Assembly: GCF_002259595.1 (NCBI RefSeq)
Contig: NZ_MWWU01000004.1
Location: 1 to 64,000, forward strand
Direction of reading: 5' to 3'
DNA: 64,000 nt
DNA from: Aeriscardovia aeriphila
GTDB lineage: Bacteria; Actinomycetota; Actinomycetes; Actinomycetales; Bifidobacteriaceae
This document shows positions 59,525 to 64,000 of this stretch, in pieces. Positions within the stretch are counted from its first letter, which is position 1. The number at the start of each line of letters is the position of its first letter. The notes below the pieces were generated by a model that did not search any database, had not been told where the DNA came from, and saw nothing but the letters and a program-made list of their open reading frames with translations. Made by a program: the position numbers and the translations under genes.

Positions 59525-59584
59525 GTGCATGATGATCCCTGTGCCCGCTGGTTCGGTACTCGAATCCCTGTGCATGATGATCCC
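59525..59584. repeat. 15-bp direct repeat
   Basis: GTGCATGATGATCCC at 59525-59539 and 59570-59584. Confidence 0.85.
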
Positions 59585-59606
59585 GCGCTGATAATCTCCT
59601 CTCCTT

Positions 59607-59661
59607 AAGCCCGTACCTGCAGGCAAGATGACTTTTTCAGCTCCTCGGTGCGGGCTTTCTT
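59607..59661 (+). terminator. Terminator of the amidohydrolase gene
   Basis: AAGCCCGTACC pairs with GGTGCGGGCTT (one mismatch) across a 29-base loop, followed by TCTTTT. Confidence 0.7.
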
Positions 59662-59671
59662 TTCCTGGCTC

Positions 59672-59761
59672 CTACCAGGGCTTACCGCAACCTACCGGTA
59701 AGCCGCCATTGCCGCCAAGCTCAGGCTTTCTGGCGTCTACCAGGGCTGACCGCCACCTACC
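59672..59761. repeat. 25-bp direct repeat, period 65 bp
   Basis: Two copies starting CTACCAGGGCT and ending CACCTACC/AACCTACC (59672-59696 and 59737-59761) match at 23 of 25 bases. Surrounding sequence is also related, so this is probably a tandem duplication of about 65 bp. Confidence 0.8.
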
Positions 59762-59819
59762 AGAGCGAGCTTTTATGTGAAAGTTCCTTCACCTTTTCCT
59801 GCGTTTCGCTCAGAAAGAA

Positions 59820-59863
59820 TGTTGCACATGCAACAAAATGTAGTTATTGTTGCACATGCAACA
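59820..59863 (+). promoter_or_regulatory. Tandem MarR-type operators
   Basis: TGTTGCACATGCAACA occurs twice exactly (59820-59835 and 59848-59863), centres 28 bp apart. A TAGTTAT box lies between. It probably autoregulates the MarR-ABC operon. Confidence 0.85.
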
Positions 59864-59898
59864 AAAAAATGAGAGGTAATAGTACAAGGAGGCAGCAC

Positions 59899-60492
59899 GT
59901 GAGCAGTGCAGCACAACCCTCCGAGTCTCACAACCAACCATGCCTCGAGCCAGAAGCCTTCGAAGACTTGACCTCCCCGTCAGTCTCCTACTTCGCCAAG
60001 CAAATGCATGTTCTTCACTCGCTAGTGAAGAGGCTGCTCGACGCTCAAATGCCAGAAGATGGCCGTTTAGTGGGTTCCAGCAGTTTTTTCTTGCTGTATT
60101 ACTTGCGTCACAGGTCTGAGATGGCGGCAAGCCAAACTCAGATTGCAGCAGATAAAGCGTCGTCACGATCCTCTATTTCTCGAGTGATCGACCATCTCGA
60201 AGAACTGGGAATGGTGGAGAGGCATGAGGACCCTACAGACTCGCGAGTTAACCTCGTCACACTCACTGATAAAGGCTGCAGAACAGAACGGCAGATGAGT
60301 GAGAGTGCCATTAAAACATGGGCGACCATGCTGGACGGCATTAGTCCCGAGGATATTTCTACTTCAGCCAAAACGCTGCTTGCCATGAAACGTAACGTGC
60401 AGCGAGCCCTTGATGAGGCTGAAGGCGATGACAAAGCTGAAAGTTCAGAGAAACGAGACACTATGACGAACACGAGAGAGGAGGAACAGTGA
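59899..60492 (+). CDS. MarR-family transcriptional regulator
   Basis: This 197-aa regulator has the winged helix-turn-helix of MarR: SQTQIAADKASSRSSISRVIDHLEELGMVERH and the wing DPTDSRVNLVTLTDKG. The start is the GTG at 59899, behind AAGGAGG with a 6-base gap; an ATG ten codons upstream lies in the second operator. It overlaps the ABC gene by four bases (GTGA). The C-terminal 40 residues are charged and likely flexible. It probably binds the two palindromes upstream. Confidence 0.93.
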   Translation: MSSAAQPSESHNQPCLEPEAFEDLTSPSVSYFAKQMHVLHSLVKRLLDAQMPEDGRLVGSSSFFLLYYLRHRSEMAASQTQIAADKASSRSSISRVIDHLEELGMVERHEDPTDSRVNLVTLTDKGCRTERQMSESAIKTWATMLDGISPEDISTSAKTLLAMKRNVQRALDEAEGDDKAESSEKRDTMTNTREEEQ

Positions 60493-62444
60493 ACAGCGCA
60501 ACAAAGGCTTTAGCTTCTCAAATTCAGGACGAGCAAGAAGAGCTTACAGCTCGCAGTTCAACTCAAACTGCTCAGGAGCTTCTTGCCCGCGAGGAGGCAG
60601 AGTTTACTCGCGATAAGGGTTCTGCTAAGGATTTCTTCTATCTTTTCCCCAGCTTCCGTGAGTATGGCAAGTATGCTGCCGTGACTTCCGTTCTCATCGT
60701 CATCGAAGCTATTTTCGAGCTGATGATTCCAACCTATATGGCTCGCCTGATCGACTATGGAATCACTCCTCGCAATATGGCCGAAGTCTGGCATTGGGGA
60801 TTGATTCTCATCCTTCTCGCTCTTCTCTCCATTGGCGCTGGCGTGGGGGCTGCTTTCACTGCTGCTCGCTCAGGTGCTGGTTTTGCGAAGAATTTGAGGC
60901 GTGATCTGTTTGAGAAGGTTCAGGCTTTCTCCTTTGCCAACATTGAGCATTTCTCGACGGGTTCAATCATCACTCGTTTGACGACGGATGTGACGAATGT
61001 TCAGAACTCGATTCAGATGATCTTCATCATTGCCTTCCGTGCTCCTGTGATGATGATCGTTTCGATTGTTCTGTGCTTGAGGCTCAATGTGAAGCTGTCG
61101 CTGATCTACATCGCAGTGATGATTGTTCTGGGTGTGGTGTTGCTCAGCCTTGCTGGTTCCGTACATCCTATTTTCGTTCGCGTGTTCCACACCTATGATG
61201 TGTTGAACTCGTCGGTGGAAGAGGATATTAACGGCATTCGAGTGGTGAAGGGCTTCAACCGTGAGGCTCATCAGTCCACTATTTTTAGGCATATTTCTCA
61301 GCGTATTTATGAGCTGTTTTGCAAGGCTGAGTTCCGTATGAGTTGGATTGATCCAGCTGCGAATATCAGTATTGCTTTCATCATTATGATGACCTCGTGG
61401 GTTGCTGCTCAGGAGATTGTTGCTTCGGGTAACAATGAGGCTTTGGGTATGACGACGGGTGATTTAACGTCCCTGTTTTCTTACGCTATCGCCATTTTGA
61501 TGTCGACGATCATGTTGATGGGCGTTTTCGTGATGATTATCATTTCGCGTGCGTCCGCTTCGCGTATGGCAGCTATTTTGCTGGAGAAGAGCGATATGCA
61601 AAACCCTGAGCATCCTCTCATGGATGTTCCTGATGGTTCTGTGGACTTTGAGGATGTGGTGTTCCGTTATGACGCTCAGGGTACGGGTACTCCTGTGGTG
61701 GACCATGTGAGTATGCATATTCCTTCCGGTTCAACCATTGGCATTATTGGTGAAACGGGTTCAGCGAAGTCCTCTCTGGTTCAGCTCATTCCTCGCCTTT
61801 ATGATGTTCAGGAAGGCTCTGTGAAGGTGGGCGGCCATGACGTGCGTGAGTACGATATGAATGTTTTGCGTCATGCCGTTTCCATGGTTTTGCAGAAGAA
61901 CACGCTGTTCACCGGTACTATTGCTGAGAATTTGAGATGGGGTAACCCTGATGCCACGGATGAGCAGTTGCGCCATGCTGCCCAGCTCGCTCATGCTGAT
62001 GACTTCGTTCAGGAAATGCCGAAGAAGTACGACACGATGATCGAAGAGGGCGGTACGAATGTTTCTGGCGGTCAGAAGCAGCGTCTGACGATCGCGCGCG
62101 CTATTTTGCGTCAACCGAAAGTGTTGATTCTCGACGATTCGACGTCTGCTGTTGATACGAAGACGGATGCTGATATTCGTCAAGCTTTCGCTACAGAACT
62201 GCCGAATACCACAAAGATTATCATTGCTCAGCGTTTGAGTTCCGTGGAAAGTGCTGACCAGATCTTCTATTTGAGGAACGGCATGATTGCAGCTCAAGGC
62301 ACCCACGAGGAATTGATGGAAAGCTCTGAAGATTACCGCAGCACGTGGCTGTCGCAAAACGAGGCCAAGCAGGCGGGTATCGAAGAGGGAATTATCGATG
62401 AGAACGGTAACGAGATTGCAGCAAAGGAGGGTGAGAATGACTGA
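60489..62444 (+). CDS. ABC exporter half-transporter with degenerate ATPase
   Basis: This 651-aa membrane-ATPase fusion is of the type IV exporter group: six membrane helices (residues ~55-340) and an ATPase domain. Walker A is GETGSAKSS, with Ala in place of the usual Gly before Lys; the signature VSGGQKQR is normal; Walker B ILDDSTS has Asp instead of the catalytic Glu; and the H-loop reads IAQRLSS, with Gln for His. This is the degenerate-site subunit of a heterodimer such as LmrCD or TM287/288. The next gene supplies the other half. GTG start behind GAGGAGG. Confidence 0.93.
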   Translation: MNSATKALASQIQDEQEELTARSSTQTAQELLAREEAEFTRDKGSAKDFFYLFPSFREYGKYAAVTSVLIVIEAIFELMIPTYMARLIDYGITPRNMAEVWHWGLILILLALLSIGAGVGAAFTAARSGAGFAKNLRRDLFEKVQAFSFANIEHFSTGSIITRLTTDVTNVQNSIQMIFIIAFRAPVMMIVSIVLCLRLNVKLSLIYIAVMIVLGVVLLSLAGSVHPIFVRVFHTYDVLNSSVEEDINGIRVVKGFNREAHQSTIFRHISQRIYELFCKAEFRMSWIDPAANISIAFIIMMTSWVAAQEIVASGNNEALGMTTGDLTSLFSYAIAILMSTIMLMGVFVMIIISRASASRMAAILLEKSDMQNPEHPLMDVPDGSVDFEDVVFRYDAQGTGTPVVDHVSMHIPSGSTIGIIGETGSAKSSLVQLIPRLYDVQEGSVKVGGHDVREYDMNVLRHAVSMVLQKNTLFTGTIAENLRWGNPDATDEQLRHAAQLAHADDFVQEMPKKYDTMIEEGGTNVSGGQKQRLTIARAILRQPKVLILDDSTSAVDTKTDADIRQAFATELPNTTKIIIAQRLSSVESADQIFYLRNGMIAAQGTHEELMESSEDYRSTWLSQNEAKQAGIEEGIIDENGNEIAAKEGEND

Positions 62445-64000
62445 AGCTACGATGAATCGCCATGGAAAGTTGATCAATAAGCGTCGTAACCCTGCGATTG
62501 ACGCAGAAAGTGGCGCTCCTGATTTCAAGGGCCCTCGTGGCCGCGACCGTGCTGCTGCAAACTCGCGCGTGCACGCTGGTTCTTTCAAGCGCTTGATGAG
62601 CTATATTCTCAAGGATAAGCTGCGCATTGTCATCTTCGTCGTCACTTTGGCGATGGATGCGGGCGCTTCTGCCTTGGTGTCAATCGTGTCGAAGAACTTG
62701 ATCGATCAGTACATTATGCCGCTTCTCAAAGAGCAGCATCCTGATTTTGCTCCGCTGGGTCGTTTCTTGCTCACGATTGGCGCAATCTTATTCGTTTGTG
62801 CTGTTGCCAAGCTCATTTCTCGCCTGGTGATTATTCAGGTGGAGCAGGGAACACTGAAGACGATTCGCGATGACATGTTTGACCACATGCAACAGTTGCC
62901 GATCGGCTACTTTGATTCCACTGGTCACGGCAACATTATGTCGCGCTATACCAATGATTCGGATACTTTGCGTCAGGCTATTTCGCAGAGTTTCCCGAAT
63001 GTGTTGAACTCGGCACTGCAGTTTGTTGCCAGTTTCGTTGCCATGCTCATCCTCTCGGTTCCACTGGCTATCATTTCGGTAGTCTTTGTGGCCATTGTGA
63101 TGTGGGTTTCCAAGGGAGCTATGAAGCTTGCTTCCGGCTTCTTTGTTGACCAGCAGAATGATTTAGGTCAGGTCAACTCTTTTGTGGAGGAGACTATTAA
63201 GGGCGAGAAAGTCGTCAAGGTGTTTACCCATGAGGACGCCACCCTCGCTCAGTTTGACGAGCATAATGAGAAGCTGTACCGTTCTGCTGTTCACGCCAAT
63301 TCTATTGGCAACTCAATGATGCCTTTCGTCAACAACATGGGTTACTTGCTCTACGTTATTTTGGCTGTCGTTGCTGGTTCGATGGCTATGGGCGGAGGCT
63401 GGAACCTCACGCTGACGGGTATGGCTCCGATGACGATCGGCACGGTGATTGGCTTCTTGCAGCTTTCCCGTGGTTTCATCAACCCGATTGGCCAGATTTT
63501 CCAGCAGGTTGCTTCCATCATGATGGCGATGGCTGGTGCTTCCCGCATTTTCGAGCTGATGGATGAGCCGATTGAGAAGGATAACGGCACTGTCACTCTC
63601 GTCAACTCGGTTGTTGAAGAGGATGGTTCAATTCGTGAAACCAGCCGCCACACGGATACGTGGGCATGGAAGGTTCCTCAGGGTGTGAAGGTGGATCAGA
63701 ATGCTGCTGATCTTTCCTTTGTGACGAAGGCGAATAAGCATGCTCAGCCTGGTATGGCTTATGCTCCTTTGCAAGGCCACATCACCTTTAAGGATGTGAA
63801 CTTCTCGTACGTTCCTGGCGAGCAAATTCTCCATGACATCACTTTGGAGGCAAAGCCAGGCCAGAAGGTCGCGTTGGTGGGTTCGACAGGTGCTGGTAAG
63901 ACGACGATTACCAACCTGATTAACCGCTTCTATGACCTCGACTCTGGCCAGATTCTCTACGATGGCATTGATATTCGCTCCATTGCTAAGCCTGATCTGC
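62437..64000 (+). CDS. ABC exporter partner subunit, cut by window end
   Basis: The frame opens at the ATG at 62437 (AAAGGAGG upstream), overlaps the previous gene by eight bases and runs off the window after 521 codons. About 60 hydrophilic residues precede six membrane helices. Walker A is canonical (GSTGAGKTT near residue 487), unlike its partner. An insertion of about 45 residues lies between the membrane and ATPase domains (after MDEPIEKDNG). The pair and the MarR gene suggest a drug or toxic-compound exporter. Confidence 0.93.
   Translation, partial: MTEATMNRHGKLINKRRNPAIDAESGAPDFKGPRGRDRAAANSRVHAGSFKRLMSYILKDKLRIVIFVVTLAMDAGASALVSIVSKNLIDQYIMPLLKEQHPDFAPLGRFLLTIGAILFVCAVAKLISRLVIIQVEQGTLKTIRDDMFDHMQQLPIGYFDSTGHGNIMSRYTNDSDTLRQAISQSFPNVLNSALQFVASFVAMLILSVPLAIISVVFVAIVMWVSKGAMKLASGFFVDQQNDLGQVNSFVEETIKGEKVVKVFTHEDATLAQFDEHNEKLYRSAVHANSIGNSMMPFVNNMGYLLYVILAVVAGSMAMGGGWNLTLTGMAPMTIGTVIGFLQLSRGFINPIGQIFQQVASIMMAMAGASRIFELMDEPIEKDNGTVTLVNSVVEEDGSIRETSRHTDTWAWKVPQGVKVDQNAADLSFVTKANKHAQPGMAYAPLQGHITFKDVNFSYVPGEQILHDITLEAKPGQKVALVGSTGAGKTTITNLINRFYDLDSGQILYDGIDIRSIAKPDL

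Overview
The window looks like a chromosomal piece of a high-GC Gram-positive bacterium of the Bifidobacteriaceae (Bifidobacterium/Scardovia-like). This rests on the gene families: a topA with a Lys/Ala/Thr-rich tail next to tmk and holB, GH32 and GH51 glycosidases with LacI-type operators, a C69 dipeptidase, a galactofuranose polysaccharide locus, and several start codons placed as if leaderless. The species cannot be fixed by eye.

Layout. 1-7200: a type II-A CRISPR-Cas locus on the minus strand (cas9, cas1, cas2, csn2, leader, array running off the left edge), with a tracrRNA on the plus strand between cas9 and cas1. 7400-15500: a fructan/sucrose-type sugar operon on the minus strand: substrate-binding lipoprotein, two permeases, YesL-like protein, LacI regulator and GH32 hydrolase, with matching operators at both promoters. 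15800-25800: housekeeping genes (formate-THF ligase homologue, C69 dipeptidase, PEBP protein, GATase, holB-tmk-topA). 26000-28850: PAP2 phosphatase, SRP RNA and a one-pass membrane protein. 29200-49850: a cell-surface polymer region: UDP-galactopyranose mutase, LicD, an IspD/TarI-like cytidylyltransferase, an NAD-epimerase, a TagGH-like ABC exporter, two GlfT2-like glycosyltransferases, a multi-pass membrane protein, a GT2 enzyme, a GH25 lysozyme with about ten lectin repeats, and an LTA-synthase-type enzyme. 49990-54118: tRNA-Ser, an orphan small gene, a remnant of a membrane anchor, and a large surface-protein gene broken by two in-frame stop codons. 54600-56550: a candidate small RNA and a GH51 arabinofuranosidase. 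56800-64000: an NmrA-like oxidoreductase, an amidohydrolase, and a MarR regulator with a heterodimeric ABC exporter cut by the right edge.

How the parts work together. Glf makes UDP-galactofuranose, the two GlfT2-like enzymes probably use it, LicD, the cytidylyltransferase and the epimerase probably decorate the polymer, and the TagGH-like pair exports it. In the sugar operon the LacI protein is encoded between the transporter and the hydrolase and probably binds the GTTAAACGTTTAAC-type sites in front of both ends. In the CRISPR locus the crRNA strand, the anti-repeat and the predicted tracrRNA folds agree.

The most unusual signal is a short dispersed motif, GATTAYCAG, with a longer intergenic form starting TTTCTTGAGATTATCAG. 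There are 25 exact copies by my manual scan, where about one is expected by chance. It is used in all three reading frames inside genes, is common just after stop codons, and is absent from the CRISPR locus and from most of the polysaccharide locus.
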